From JAHEZL01 sp964406465 (GTDB lineage: Bacteria > Bacteroidota > Bacteroidia > Flavobacteriales_C > GCA-002722245), in assembly GCA_964406465.1 (NCBI GenBank), contig CAYORT010000013.1, forward strand, positions 1 through 64,000: a stretch of 64,000 bases of DNA, in the 5' to 3' direction. Position 1 is the first letter of the stretch; each line of letters begins with the position of its first letter. The notes under the pieces are model-generated. The model was not told where the DNA came from. It worked only from the letters and a program-made list of their open reading frames with translations, and did no database searches. The position numbers and the translations under genes are program-made. Shown piece by piece: positions 26,846-36,315 of this stretch.

Positions 26846-27784
26846 ATGAGCAAAAAACTAATTAGTATTGTTACTCCTTGCTACAATGAAGAAGCAAATG
26901 TTACCGAAGTTTGGTCGCAGGTAAAATTGCAGTTGGAGAAATTTCCACAATACGATTACGAGCACATCTTTATCGACAATTGCTCGAAAGACAAAACTCT
27001 TGATATCTTAAAAGCTATAGCTGCTACCGATAAAAACGTTAAGATAATTGCAAATGCAAGAAATTTCGGACAAGTTAAATCTCCATACCATGGTTTGATG
27101 CAAGCCTCGGGAGATGCCGTAATTTTATTGGTAGGCGACTTACAAGACCCTCCTTCCTTAATGGTTGACTTTATTCAAAAATGGGAGAGCGGTTTTAAAA
27201 TCGTTGTTGGTGTTAAAGGAGAAACTGAGGAAGGCGGCATTATGTATTACGCTAGAAAAGCCTATTACAGAATGATTCACAAACTGAGTGATGAGGTTGA
27301 GTTAATTAACAATTACACAGGTTTCGGATTGTACGATAGAGAGGTGATGAACATATTAAAAGACATGAAAGATCCATACCCTTACATGAGAGGTATGATT
27401 CCTGAAATTGGCTTTGAAATAGCAAAACTCCCTTACATGCAACCGCTTAGAAAAGGAGGAATAACAAGCAATAACTTCTATCGCTACTACGACTATGCAA
27501 TGCTTGGCATAACCAGTCACACTAAAAAACCATTGCGTTACGCTACCATTGGTGGCTTTATCTTATCAATATTATCGTTTCTTGTGGCCCTTAGCTATTT
27601 CGTTTTCAAATTGATTTTTTGGAATCAATTTTCGGCGGGAACAGCGCCGGTAGTAATCGGACTCTTCTTCATGTTTTCTGTGCAATTGTTCTTTATGGGA
27701 TTGCTTGGTGAATACATCTTATCTATTCACACGCGCATCATGAACAGACCTATGGTTATCGAAAAAGAAAGAATTAATTTTTAA
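26846..27784 (+). CDS. GT2 glycosyltransferase, polyprenyl-phosphate type
   Basis: A 312-residue family 2 glycosyltransferase. The catalytic domain (1 to about 225) has IVTPCYNEEANV, IDNCSKDKTLDI and the DxD-like LVGDLQDPPS. Two C-terminal membrane helices (YATIGGFILSILSFLVALSY and VVIGLFFMFSVQLFFMGLLG) place it with GtrB/ArnC/DPM1-like enzymes, which load a sugar onto undecaprenyl phosphate. It could prime transfer of the sugar to the outer face, where a GT-C enzyme would use it. It lies 5 bp after the epimerase. Confidence 0.9.
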   Translation: MSKKLISIVTPCYNEEANVTEVWSQVKLQLEKFPQYDYEHIFIDNCSKDKTLDILKAIAATDKNVKIIANARNFGQVKSPYHGLMQASGDAVILLVGDLQDPPSLMVDFIQKWESGFKIVVGVKGETEEGGIMYYARKAYYRMIHKLSDEVELINNYTGFGLYDREVMNILKDMKDPYPYMRGMIPEIGFEIAKLPYMQPLRKGGITSNNFYRYYDYAMLGITSHTKKPLRYATIGGFILSILSFLVALSYFVFKLIFWNQFSAGTAPVVIGLFFMFSVQLFFMGLLGEYILSIHTRIMNRPMVIEKERINF

Positions 27785-27794
27785 GATTTACCAA

Positions 27795-28727
27795 ATGAAC
27801 ATCGACTCAAAAGAACTGTCTTTTTTTAATGATAAAACTGTTTTAATTACTGGTGCTGGCGGTATGCTTGGGCGTGCTTTTACCCTCTTATTAAAACAAC
27901 ACGCCCCAAACTGCAACTTAATTTCTTTGGCGAAACAAGAACTTGATGTTACCAATGAAAAAGCTGTTGCTGCCTTAGGTGCACAGCATTCCTTTGATGT
28001 GATCATACATTGTGCGGCAAACGTAAATGCCGATTATTGTGAACAACACGAGCAAGAATGTTTTGATGTACAAGTTACCGGAACTAAAAATGTGATGAAT
28101 TTAGCCATTGCTTCAAACGCTAAATTTTTATACCCTCAATCGTTTTTAATTTACGGTGAGAATGAAGGCATCGTTGATGAATCTACAGTACCTTCTCCCC
28201 TTTCTATATATGGAAAATGTAAATTTGAGGCAGAAAAACTTTTGCTAAACAATCATCAAAACACAATCGTTGTTAGAATGGGTGGATTTTTTGGTGGTGA
28301 GGAAAAAGACAAAAATTTCGTTGGAAAATTCATTCCACATATCGCAGGATTAATAAAAAAAGGTCAGCTTCAATAAGAGATTGGTCACCGCGTTTGGCAA
28401 CCAACTTACACTTTAGATTTAGCTTACAATAGTTTAGTGTTGATAGCTAGAAACAAAAGTGGAATTTACAATATGGCAGCACACGGGCATGCATCTTTCT
28501 ATGAGTTAGCAAAGGAAGTAACCCAATGCTTAAATGTTGATTCTAAAATCGAGATAGTGCCTGCCGACGGAGATGCCATCAACAAAAGAGATATTGCTAC
28601 TCGTCCGAGCAAATTGGTAATGCAAAACAAAAGATTACAAAGTGAAAACCTCGATTTTCAGCGTGGCTGGAAAGAAAGTCTTCACGAATATTTAAATAAC
28701 CCTTACTTCAAAAACTTATTTTCATGA
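27795..28727 (+). pseudogene. RmlD-like sugar reductase split by an in-frame TAA
   Basis: An SDR of the dTDP-4-dehydrorhamnose reductase family: ITGAGGMLGRAFTLLL, VIIHCAANVNADYCE, SFLIYGE, and YxxxK in SIYGKCKFEAE. A TAA at 28374-28376 (codon 194) lies between IKKGQLQ and EIGHRVWQPTYTLDLAYN. The second part is the family's PTYT.DLA motif and C-terminus, in the same frame, ending at 28727 with 310 sense and stop codons before the terminal TGA. The N-terminal product alone would lack the substrate-binding half. The terminal TGA overlaps the next start (ATGA), so this stop also breaks translational coupling. Confidence 0.88.
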
Positions 28728-29770
28728 GCAATAAATTATTAAGTGCATATTCATCTCCACTGGCTGGAAATTTTAAAAACAGAGTGGTGATGAGCGCGAT
28801 GACTCGCGGTTTTGCCGATAAAAATCATTGTGCAACCGACCTTATTCGCGACTATTACGCTAGAAGAGCGCAAGACGGAGTTGCTTTTATTTTAACGGAA
28901 GGCATGGTTATTCACCCATCAGCCGACGGGTACAACAACGTTCCTCACATTTGCACTGATGCTCAGGCTGAAAGCTGGAAACCAGTTACTGATGCAGTTC
29001 ACGCAGCTGGGTCGAAAATTTTTTCTCAGCTATGGCATTGCGGTAGAATTTCGCATGAAGATTATACAGGAGGTATTGCTCCAGTTAGCGCATCTAGCAT
29101 TCAAGCAGAAGGTATCAATCGTCAGAACAACAAACCTTACGCTGTGCCTCATGCCTTAACTACTGAAGAAATTAAAGAAGTTTACAAGCAATACATGGTA
29201 GCCGCAGAGATGGCTTTTAAAGCCGGATTCGATGGCGTGCAATTGCACTTAGGGCATGGTTATTTAGCCGATTCATTTTTCGACACCAGAGTAAACAACA
29301 GAACAGATGAATATGGTGGAAGCATCGAAAATCGCTGTCGTTTTGCTGTGGAATTAACACAAATGATGTTACAAAAATATGGCGCAGAAAAAGTAATGGT
29401 GCGTATTTCTCCTTCAAGAGAAATGAACAACGAAAACTTTGATTGGCCTAATTTGCAAGAGATGATCGACTACCTAATTCCTACATTTGATAAAATGGGA
29501 TTGAGATTGTTAGACGTAAGCTGTGCGCGTGCCGACTACTACAAAACATCTGGTAGAGTAATACGCTTGGTTCGTCCGCTTTGGTCTCATTTTCTAATGG
29601 GCGGAGCATCACTTAGCGCCGAACAAGCAGAGAAAGAGATTGAAGATGGTTACTTAAACATGGTGACTTGGGGCCGTCAAATATTAGCCAATCCCGATTT
29701 CGTGAGCAAGCTAAAAAATAATCAAGAATTAACACCTTTAACGCCAGATCTTCTTTCAAAATTGGTTTAA
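28724..29770 (+). CDS. Old Yellow Enzyme-type NADH:flavin oxidoreductase
   Basis: A 348-residue FMN-dependent TIM-barrel enzyme. Features include NRVVMSAMTRGFAD near the N-terminus, LWHCGRISH, the substrate-binding histidine pair in QLHLGHGYLADSFFD (His-x-x-His), NRTDEYGGSIENRCRF (family signature) and a late GRQILANPDF. OYEs reduce C=C bonds of enones with NAD(P)H. It overlaps the broken RmlD-like gene by 4 bp and belongs to the polysaccharide operon, an unusual setting. Its natural substrate is unknown. Confidence 0.92.
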   Translation: MSNKLLSAYSSPLAGNFKNRVVMSAMTRGFADKNHCATDLIRDYYARRAQDGVAFILTEGMVIHPSADGYNNVPHICTDAQAESWKPVTDAVHAAGSKIFSQLWHCGRISHEDYTGGIAPVSASSIQAEGINRQNNKPYAVPHALTTEEIKEVYKQYMVAAEMAFKAGFDGVQLHLGHGYLADSFFDTRVNNRTDEYGGSIENRCRFAVELTQMMLQKYGAEKVMVRISPSREMNNENFDWPNLQEMIDYLIPTFDKMGLRLLDVSCARADYYKTSGRVIRLVRPLWSHFLMGGASLSAEQAEKEIEDGYLNMVTWGRQILANPDFVSKLKNNQELTPLTPDLLSKLV

Positions 29771-29792
29771 GATTTAAGCAATACAGTATAAC

Positions 29793-30758
29793 ATGAGCAA
29801 ATTATTTAAAATTGAAAATAGAATACTTCTACTGTTGTTTTCTATTGCAATGATCATCAGTTTAAATTTTATTGTATTCATTTATCCTGTGCATCACGAA
29901 CTAATAAAATCTACCCACTCAGGCATAATTAACAACACCATATTGGCGCCCTTGCGTCACCGTTTGCTTTTTACATGGGTAAACGAATGGATGATAAGAC
30001 TATATGAAATGGTGTTGGGAGTAAAACATTCTTACTTCTTTACCTTCACCGTGTTAATGATCACCAGCTATTTCATGTCTTTTGTAGGTTGCTTTAAATT
30101 ATTCAATCTTTTCCACAACAAAAGAAACAGTTTAATACTTTGCTTGCTTTTTGGTTTTTCACTTATAGTGGGACATTTCTACCATTATGCCGCACCTTGG
30201 AGTATTATTGAGCCTGTTCTATTTTGCTGGGGATTTATTTTCGCTTACCAAAACAAGAAAGTACAATTTCTATTCATCTTAGTTCTTTCTATGTTGAATA
30301 GAGAAACAGGAATATTTTTGGCGGCAGCACCCTTCTTTGCCAAACACAATATCTTTGATATCCTTAAAAAACCAAAAGAAGTTTTCACTTCCTATTATGA
30401 AATATTGTGCATGATCATTGGTTTAGCTTTGTTTACAGCTATTAAAAAAATAACAGGTGAAACTCCGCCAGAAATGACTCTTGGACAAATTGCTGCGCAA
30501 AATTTCACCATCTTTAAATTGATTTTAGCCGCGGTGCTTTATGCTCTTTACTTTCACGTTTATCTTTTAATTGATTTTAAATACAAGGAGCTTCCTCAAT
30601 TTCTCAAAAATCAATTGCCTGTTTTGTTGGTTTCTTGCGTTACCTTTATTGTTTTTGGTATCTGGATAGAAATTAGAATGATCAACGGTTTGCTTCCTCT
30701 TTACCTCTGCATTGTTGGCTTCTCTCTTAACAAATTTAAAGACTTGTTGGCCGATTAA
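29793..30758 (+). CDS. Multi-pass membrane protein of the polysaccharide cluster
   Basis: A 321-residue protein with about eight to nine hydrophobic segments (for example LLLLFSIAMIISLNFIVFIY and SLILCLLFGFSLIVGHFYHY). An early loop holds LRHRLLFTWVNEWMIRLYE, and the motif LSMLNRETGIFLAAAPFF places an N-R-E-T loop at the membrane face, as in some GT-C-type glycosyltransferases. I cannot assign a family. Its position between the OYE gene and the ABC exporter suggests a role in glycan transfer or lipid-linked sugar handling. Confidence 0.75.
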   Translation: MSKLFKIENRILLLLFSIAMIISLNFIVFIYPVHHELIKSTHSGIINNTILAPLRHRLLFTWVNEWMIRLYEMVLGVKHSYFFTFTVLMITSYFMSFVGCFKLFNLFHNKRNSLILCLLFGFSLIVGHFYHYAAPWSIIEPVLFCWGFIFAYQNKKVQFLFILVLSMLNRETGIFLAAAPFFAKHNIFDILKKPKEVFTSYYEILCMIIGLALFTAIKKITGETPPEMTLGQIAAQNFTIFKLILAAVLYALYFHVYLLIDFKYKELPQFLKNQLPVLLVSCVTFIVFGIWIEIRMINGLLPLYLCIVGFSLNKFKDLLAD

Positions 30759-30814
30759 GTCTTGAAAAGCCAAACAAATTAACAGATTCATGACATTTTA
30801 AACTTCATTTGAAA

Positions 30815-30822
30815 TATCTTTG
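30815..30822 (+). promoter_or_regulatory. Putative -7 element (TATCTTTG), near-leaderless
   Basis: An exact TAnnTTTG match that ends 5 bases before the ATG of the ABC transporter. A transcript starting at the normal distance would have essentially no leader. No clear -33 TTG. Confidence 0.5.
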
Positions 30823-30827
30823 CGCTC

Positions 30828-32633
30828 ATGGCGCGAGAAAAAAGAGTAAAAGTTGATTTAAAAAAAGCAAAGAGTTTTCTCTCTTTTATAAAACCGTATT
30901 ATCCTTACTACGCTCTTGGTTTTGTATTCTTAGTGGGTACCTCACTTATTTCTGTAGCCATGCCAATGCTTATTGCAAAACTCTTGGGTAGTGATTATTC
31001 CAGCAACATTCCTTTCGAATTTGAATTAGGCGCCACCGATAATGTTTACGGTGTGCTCATCACTCTTGCCATTTTAATGCCGGCCTTAGCTATTTTTTCT
31101 TTCTTTAGAGTGTACCTATTTAGCTTGGTAACTCAAGGTACGCTGCGCGATTTGCGTTTGGCTGCTTTTACTCATTTGGTGAGCTCACCCATCTCCTTTT
31201 TCGACAAGAACAAAGTAGGTGAATTGACTTCACGCATCGCTACCGACACCAACATGATTGAAGAAACACTTACCACCAGTATCGCCGAATTCATTCGTCA
31301 GTTGATAGTTGTCTCCTTTAGCGTTGTCATCATCTTTATATACAGCACAAAGCTGGCTTTAATCATGCTTTCCGTAATTCCTGTGGTGGCTATCGTGGCT
31401 ATGATCTTTGGAAAGTATATCAAACGACTTTCTAGAAACGCCCAAGATGAAGCAGCTAAATCTAATTCTGTTGTAGAAGAAGCATTGATGGGTATTAAAA
31501 ACTTAAAGGCATACACCAATGAATTCTTCGAAATCAATTCATACAGAAAGACGGTGGATGAAATTAAAAAACTATCGATGAAATCGGCATTGTGGCGCGG
31601 ATTATTCATCGCCTTTATCATGGTGGTGATGTTTGGAGCAATTGTCTTTATCATGTGGCAAGGAATTGAATTGGTTAAACTTGGAGAAGCCAATGGTGGT
31701 ATCTCCCAAAGTAATTTCTTTCAGTTCTTGTTTTTAACTGTAATGCTTGGAACATCTATTGGTTCAATTCCCGACCTCTACTCAAAAATTCAAAAGTCAC
31801 TGGGCGCTACAGAAAATTTAATGAAGCTTATGCAAGAAACTCTTGAACCTGTTTCTACCAATAAGACTGTTGTGGCTCAGCAAACTTTAAAAGGCGATAT
31901 TGAACTAAAAAATGTTTCTTTCCACTACGAAACCCGTCAAAATGTTCAGGTTTTAAACAACATTAGTTTACGCATCAATCAAGGAGAAACAGTCGCCATT
32001 GTTGGTTCATCTGGATCTGGAAAATCAACGCTTGCCTCTCTCCTGCTTGGATTTTATGAGGTTACTGCTGGAAGTATTTTATTCGATGGCAAAAACAAAC
32101 TTGATTATGATTTAAGTGAGCTAAGAAGCAATATCGCTTACGTACCTCAAGAAGTTATTTTGTTTGGCGGAACCATCGAGGAAAACATTCGCTACGGTAA
32201 ACCTACTGCAACTGAATCTGAAGTTATTGAAGCAGCAAAGAAAGCGAATGCTCATAATTTTATTGAAGGTTTTCCCGAAGGATACAGCACTATGGTTGGT
32301 GATAGAGGAATTCAACTTTCAGGCGGACAAAAACAAAGAATAGCCATTGCACGTGCTGTGCTAAAAAATCCATCTATTTTAATTTTAGATGAAGCCACCA
32401 GTGCCCTAGATTCTGAGTCGGAACATCTGGTGCAAGAAGCATTAGATAATTTAATGAAGAATAGAACTTCTGTGGTGATTGCGCACCGATTATCTACCAT
32501 TAAAAATGCAAACCAAATTTTGGTTTTACAAAATGGGGAAATCGTTGAAAAAGGAAATCATTTAGAATTGTCTCAAAAAGAAAATGGAGTGTATAGAAGA
32601 TTAAGCGAGATGCAATTTACTCTTCAAGCTTAG
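30828..32633 (+). CDS. ABC exporter, MsbA-like (fused TM and ATPase domains)
   Basis: A 601-residue half-transporter that would act as a homodimer. Six membrane helices (about 20-330) precede an ATPase domain with Walker A GSSGSGKST, Q-loop YVPQEVILFGG, signature LSGGQKQR, Walker B ILILDEATSAL and H-loop IAHRLSTI. It is similar to MsbA-type lipid and lipopolysaccharide flippases. In this cluster it could flip lipid A-core or a lipid-linked glycan. Its 3' end overlaps the convergent gene by 4 bp. Confidence 0.93.
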   Translation: MAREKRVKVDLKKAKSFLSFIKPYYPYYALGFVFLVGTSLISVAMPMLIAKLLGSDYSSNIPFEFELGATDNVYGVLITLAILMPALAIFSFFRVYLFSLVTQGTLRDLRLAAFTHLVSSPISFFDKNKVGELTSRIATDTNMIEETLTTSIAEFIRQLIVVSFSVVIIFIYSTKLALIMLSVIPVVAIVAMIFGKYIKRLSRNAQDEAAKSNSVVEEALMGIKNLKAYTNEFFEINSYRKTVDEIKKLSMKSALWRGLFIAFIMVVMFGAIVFIMWQGIELVKLGEANGGISQSNFFQFLFLTVMLGTSIGSIPDLYSKIQKSLGATENLMKLMQETLEPVSTNKTVVAQQTLKGDIELKNVSFHYETRQNVQVLNNISLRINQGETVAIVGSSGSGKSTLASLLLGFYEVTAGSILFDGKNKLDYDLSELRSNIAYVPQEVILFGGTIEENIRYGKPTATESEVIEAAKKANAHNFIEGFPEGYSTMVGDRGIQLSGGQKQRIAIARAVLKNPSILILDEATSALDSESEHLVQEALDNLMKNRTSVVIAHRLSTIKNANQILVLQNGEIVEKGNHLELSQKENGVYRRLSEMQFTLQA

Positions 32634-34213
32634 TGCATAGTAAAGTTTTCTTCCTTAATTATTTCTCCTTTCGCATTCATATGAGTAAGCACATATTTAC
32701 CTTCCGCTTCTTTTTTCACGAAAGCTAGCTTGTCATATTTAATATCCTGCGTAATGGTTAAGGCATGCTCTTTTGAGTTTATATTTAAAACTCTCCTTTG
32801 CGCATAATACATTAGCATTGGCGATACATATTCTGATGTAAAAACCAATTCATCACCCATTGTATGTGCTTTTACTATTTCTCCCACTTCATATTGATCC
32901 CAAGCAAAATCACGCGTATTATTTACTTCATGAAATTCTTTGATGGAAAAAAATATCATCGCCAAAAACGCAATAGAACTCAAGGTTAAGAACAACCTGT
33001 TTTCTGTTCCATTGAACTCTTTCACAAAAAGCATGAGTTCATTAAAGAACAAGGCAATAATTAAAGCGAATAAAGTACTAGCTTTCAAAGTAGAAAAATC
33101 ATGTACTGCAGTGAAATTTAAAAATGCAAAATTGTGTGTGAAGATCGACGCGGCCAACAATACTAAAACCATTAATAGCAATCTATTTCTTAAGAAAAAA
33201 GAACTCCTTCTCTCCTTGTTTAATAGTAACAACAATAAAACAAAAGCAGAAAAGAAAACCATTCTAACTACAGAAAGATAATTGGTTTTAAAGTGATTAT
33301 TGATATTCACGAAAGAATTCACACTAAAATATGTTCTATCCAATTCGGCTGCCTCAGCTACCATTCCCGATCTTTCTTTTAGTCGGCTCGATTGTGAAGC
33401 TATCAAACTATCTAATCCATCAATCAAACTAAACTGATAATAAGTAAGAGCTATTGACAGTGCAACGCCCAAACCTAAAGCCATCACTGGCAACAAATTT
33501 TGTTTATTCTTAATAGATTTCACTAGAAAAAATACAGCAGCAAAAAAGGCCATAAAAACCATAATCCATTCGGTATACACTCCCAAAAAGATGATAGCAA
33601 AAAACAGTAAAGAAGTTTTCTTTAATGAATATTCGTTTCTGTAAAATTTAATGAACACATACACAAAGGCCAATACAAAAACTTGCACGAGCATATCGGC
33701 AAAATATACATTGCCATGAAACCACAAATTACCTGGCGCAAAAACATAAACAGCAAATGCAATGATAGAGGCCCAACAAATTTCTTCTTTAATATTTCTT
33801 CGAAAGAGCAAATTAGCGATGGCAAATACCAGCAACGCACAACTCAAATGAATCAATACTGAAAAAACTCTAATGCCGGTGACCGATGGTCCGCCAAATG
33901 GCATTTGAAAATAATACGCTGCTATAAAACACAATGGAGGATACGACACATAGTATTCAACATTATTTTCATCTTTAATGAAAGGTGTTGTTCCCGAATA
34001 ATATTTATCTGCAACGGTATTAAAAGTCCAAGCCGGCGCGAAATGCAAATTAGCAATTCCTTGATCTCTAAAGTTTGAATTTGCCGAAAGCACGTGTCCG
34101 GTTATAAACTCATGATGCCTTCCCATGGGCATATTAAAATCATCCCATCTCACAAAAATGGAGAAGGCGAAAAGCAAAACAAGAATGATGATATTGAGAA
34201 ACCTTTTGCTCAT
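32630..34213 (-). CDS. GT39/ArnT-like membrane glycosyltransferase
   Basis: A 527-residue integral membrane protein. The first loop carries the acidic pair RWDDFNMPMGRHHEFITGH (about 22-40), typical of GT-C enzymes that use polyprenyl-linked sugars. Many hydrophobic segments follow, and the C-terminus is a small soluble domain (about 450-527). The ATG overlaps the stop of the upstream flavoprotein gene as TAATG, implying coupling. It could use the lipid-linked sugar made by the GT2 at 26846-27784; this link is inferred. Confidence 0.8.
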   Translation of the reverse strand: MSKRFLNIIILVLLFAFSIFVRWDDFNMPMGRHHEFITGHVLSANSNFRDQGIANLHFAPAWTFNTVADKYYSGTTPFIKDENNVEYYVSYPPLCFIAAYYFQMPFGGPSVTGIRVFSVLIHLSCALLVFAIANLLFRRNIKEEICWASIIAFAVYVFAPGNLWFHGNVYFADMLVQVFVLAFVYVFIKFYRNEYSLKKTSLLFFAIIFLGVYTEWIMVFMAFFAAVFFLVKSIKNKQNLLPVMALGLGVALSIALTYYQFSLIDGLDSLIASQSSRLKERSGMVAEAAELDRTYFSVNSFVNINNHFKTNYLSVVRMVFFSAFVLLLLLLNKERRSSFFLRNRLLLMVLVLLAASIFTHNFAFLNFTAVHDFSTLKASTLFALIIALFFNELMLFVKEFNGTENRLFLTLSSIAFLAMIFFSIKEFHEVNNTRDFAWDQYEVGEIVKAHTMGDELVFTSEYVSPMLMYYAQRRVLNINSKEHALTITQDIKYDKLAFVKKEAEGKYVLTHMNAKGEIIKEENFTMH

Positions 34214-35628
34214 TACTTCTTTTGCAATCCGGTTTTAGTAATCACCGAAGATTCTTGATAGCTGTCGTAATCGGTATTGATCTCCCACAAGTTATGTTTC
34301 TTGGTTTCCAAGATATTCTCTGCGGCCAGCATCCCCATTAAAATACTGTGATCTTGATTGTTGTATTTAAACGAGCCATATCTACCAATAACATGTAAAT
34401 TTTCGATGCTTGATAAATAATCTTCCACTATCTTCAATTTGCTTTGATAGCCCGAAGAATACACTGGATAGCAGCGAGGAATCTTATACACAGAACCATG
34501 AGTGATTTCTGCATTACCAATTAAACCAGTTTCTCTTAATTCAACTTTTGCTAAGTCAATTAGTTTTTGCTCATCCCACTTCCAAAATTCATCTTCATCA
34601 TAACACCAATATTCTAAGGCGCAAATCGTGCTGTTTTCATTTCCATACAGCTGTGGAACCCAGTTTCTAAAGTTTGTTAATCTACCCATCTTCAATTTAT
34701 CAGAGTGGATATACAACCAATTGTCGGGAAACAAATCTTTTTGATTTACATTCAAATAAACGATGATGGTATTTCTAAATTTAAGACTCGCAGCAGCTTC
34801 TCTCACTTTATCTGGAACCTCGGGCAAACGAGAAACCATTAAGGTGATAGGCATAGATGAAACCACATGATCGTAATCTTTTACAGTTCCATCTTCAAAC
34901 TCCAATGCTTTTATCTTGTTATTTTTAGTGATGATGCGATGTACAGGAGAACTCAAATTTACTTCACCTCCATTGCCTTTCACAGAAGCAGCCATTCTTT
35001 CGTAAACCATTCCTGTTCCTCCATGAGGGTATGCAAACTGATCTACCAAAGTTTTATGTTCACCTTTATTTCCAAACAAGGCAGTTTTAACGGCTTCACC
35101 CAAACTAAATTTTTTAATTCTTTGTGCGGCAAAATCAGCATCTAAAACATTACAAGGAATACCCCATAGTTTTTCGGTATAGGTTTTAAAAAAGATTTCA
35201 TACAACCTTTTACCAAAGCGATTGGTTACCCAACCTTCAAAGGTGGAGATATCTTTGGTTGGACTAATTTTCTCTATCCCATAGTAGGTCATACATCGCG
35301 CGGCTTCAATAACACCTAAATTTTTAAGTGCATCCATTCCTTTGATAGGATAATGAAAAAATTTCTTGTTGTAGTAGATTCGTGTGAGGCGGTCTACCAT
35401 CTCGTAATCTTTACCCACCACTTCGAGCCACAATTCATTAATTCTATTGTCGGAACTAAAAAAACGGTGCGGACCAATATCTACTTTTTGATTCCAAATC
35501 TCAATGGTTTTAGCCATTCCGCCCACAGAGGAGCTAGCCTCGAAGACTTCAACTTGTTTTATTTTTTTTGATAACTGATACCCGGCGGTCATTCCAGCGG
35601 GTCCAGCACCAATAACTGCTACTTTCAT
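34213..35628 (-). CDS. FAD-dependent oxidoreductase, UDP-galactopyranose mutase-like
   Basis: A 471-residue protein with an N-terminal Rossmann motif VAVIGAGPAGMTAGYQLSKK (about 3-22), then EASSSVGGMAKTIE and DIGPHRFFSS, as in the protoporphyrinogen-oxidase/UGM superfamily. The late segment VIGRYGSFKYNNQDHSILMG closes the FAD site. Proteins of this type occur in glycan loci as mutases or sugar oxidoreductases. It is distinct from the classic 390-residue Glf. It is upstream of and coupled to the GT39-like gene. Confidence 0.85.
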   Translation of the reverse strand: MKVAVIGAGPAGMTAGYQLSKKIKQVEVFEASSSVGGMAKTIEIWNQKVDIGPHRFFSSDNRINELWLEVVGKDYEMVDRLTRIYYNKKFFHYPIKGMDALKNLGVIEAARCMTYYGIEKISPTKDISTFEGWVTNRFGKRLYEIFFKTYTEKLWGIPCNVLDADFAAQRIKKFSLGEAVKTALFGNKGEHKTLVDQFAYPHGGTGMVYERMAASVKGNGGEVNLSSPVHRIITKNNKIKALEFEDGTVKDYDHVVSSMPITLMVSRLPEVPDKVREAAASLKFRNTIIVYLNVNQKDLFPDNWLYIHSDKLKMGRLTNFRNWVPQLYGNENSTICALEYWCYDEDEFWKWDEQKLIDLAKVELRETGLIGNAEITHGSVYKIPRCYPVYSSGYQSKLKIVEDYLSSIENLHVIGRYGSFKYNNQDHSILMGMLAAENILETKKHNLWEINTDYDSYQESSVITKTGLQKK

Positions 35629-35691
35629 CTGTTTGGGGTCTGAAGAAAAATTCTCGTTTTAAACTAAAGTGTAATTCGACTAGAAAAATAC

Positions 35692-36315
35692 TCAAAATCT
35701 TTTCACATACACAACTTTCTTTGTGTCGAAGAATTCTTCACTAAAGAAATCGCTAATATTAAAAAGCTTTGTTTTATTCACCACAGATGCAATTTCTTCA
35801 TCAAGGTTGCCTCCTTTAAGGTAAAGAAGTCCGTTTGGCAATTCATTAAAACTCTTCACCAAATACTTATTATGCACCCAAACCAAAAAGTCGGGTAAGG
35901 CGGTAACAGCCCTACTCACAACAAAATCAAATTTTTCATCTACCTCTTCGGCACGAATATGCAAAGCTCTTAGATTTTTTAAACCAATGGCCGACGCCAC
36001 TTCATTTACCACCTTTATTTTTTTTCCAATGGAATCCACTAAAAGGAAATCCGACTCAGGAAACATGATGGCCAATGGAATACCAGGAAAACCTCCTCCT
36101 GTTCCCACGTCCATAATTTTGGTACCCTTTTTAAATTGAATTACTTTGGCGATAGCCAAAGAATGTAAGATGTGTCGTTCGTAAAGATGCTCAATGTCTT
36201 TTCTGGAAATGACATTGATTTGCTCATTCCACAAGGTATATAGCGGAAGGCATTGTTCAAATTGTTGAACCTGTGTAGCACTTAAATCGGGAAAATATTT
36301 TTGAATCAGTTCCAA
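35692..36315 (-). CDS. rsmG: 16S rRNA (guanine-N7) methyltransferase RsmG
   Basis: A 207-residue methyltransferase that modifies G527 of 16S rRNA. The SAM motif is IMDVGTGGGFPGIPLAIMFP (about 66-85), and VSRAVTALPDFLVW is a second family motif. The start appears to be TTG (36313-36315), placed immediately after the TAA of the sigma-factor gene. No ATG lies nearby in frame, and MELIQKYFPDLS agrees with family N-termini. It is translated from the sigma-factor transcript. Confidence 0.95.
   Translation of the reverse strand: MELIQKYFPDLSATQVQQFEQCLPLYTLWNEQINVISRKDIEHLYERHILHSLAIAKVIQFKKGTKIMDVGTGGGFPGIPLAIMFPESDFLLVDSIGKKIKVVNEVASAIGLKNLRALHIRAEEVDEKFDFVVSRAVTALPDFLVWVHNKYLVKSFNELPNGLLYLKGGNLDEEIASVVNKTKLFNISDFFSEEFFDTKKVVYVKRF

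Noticed and set aside
18130..28727. Stop-codon reassignment as the cause of the three interrupted genes
   Set aside because: Three different stop codons are involved, and all three also end normal genes in the window.
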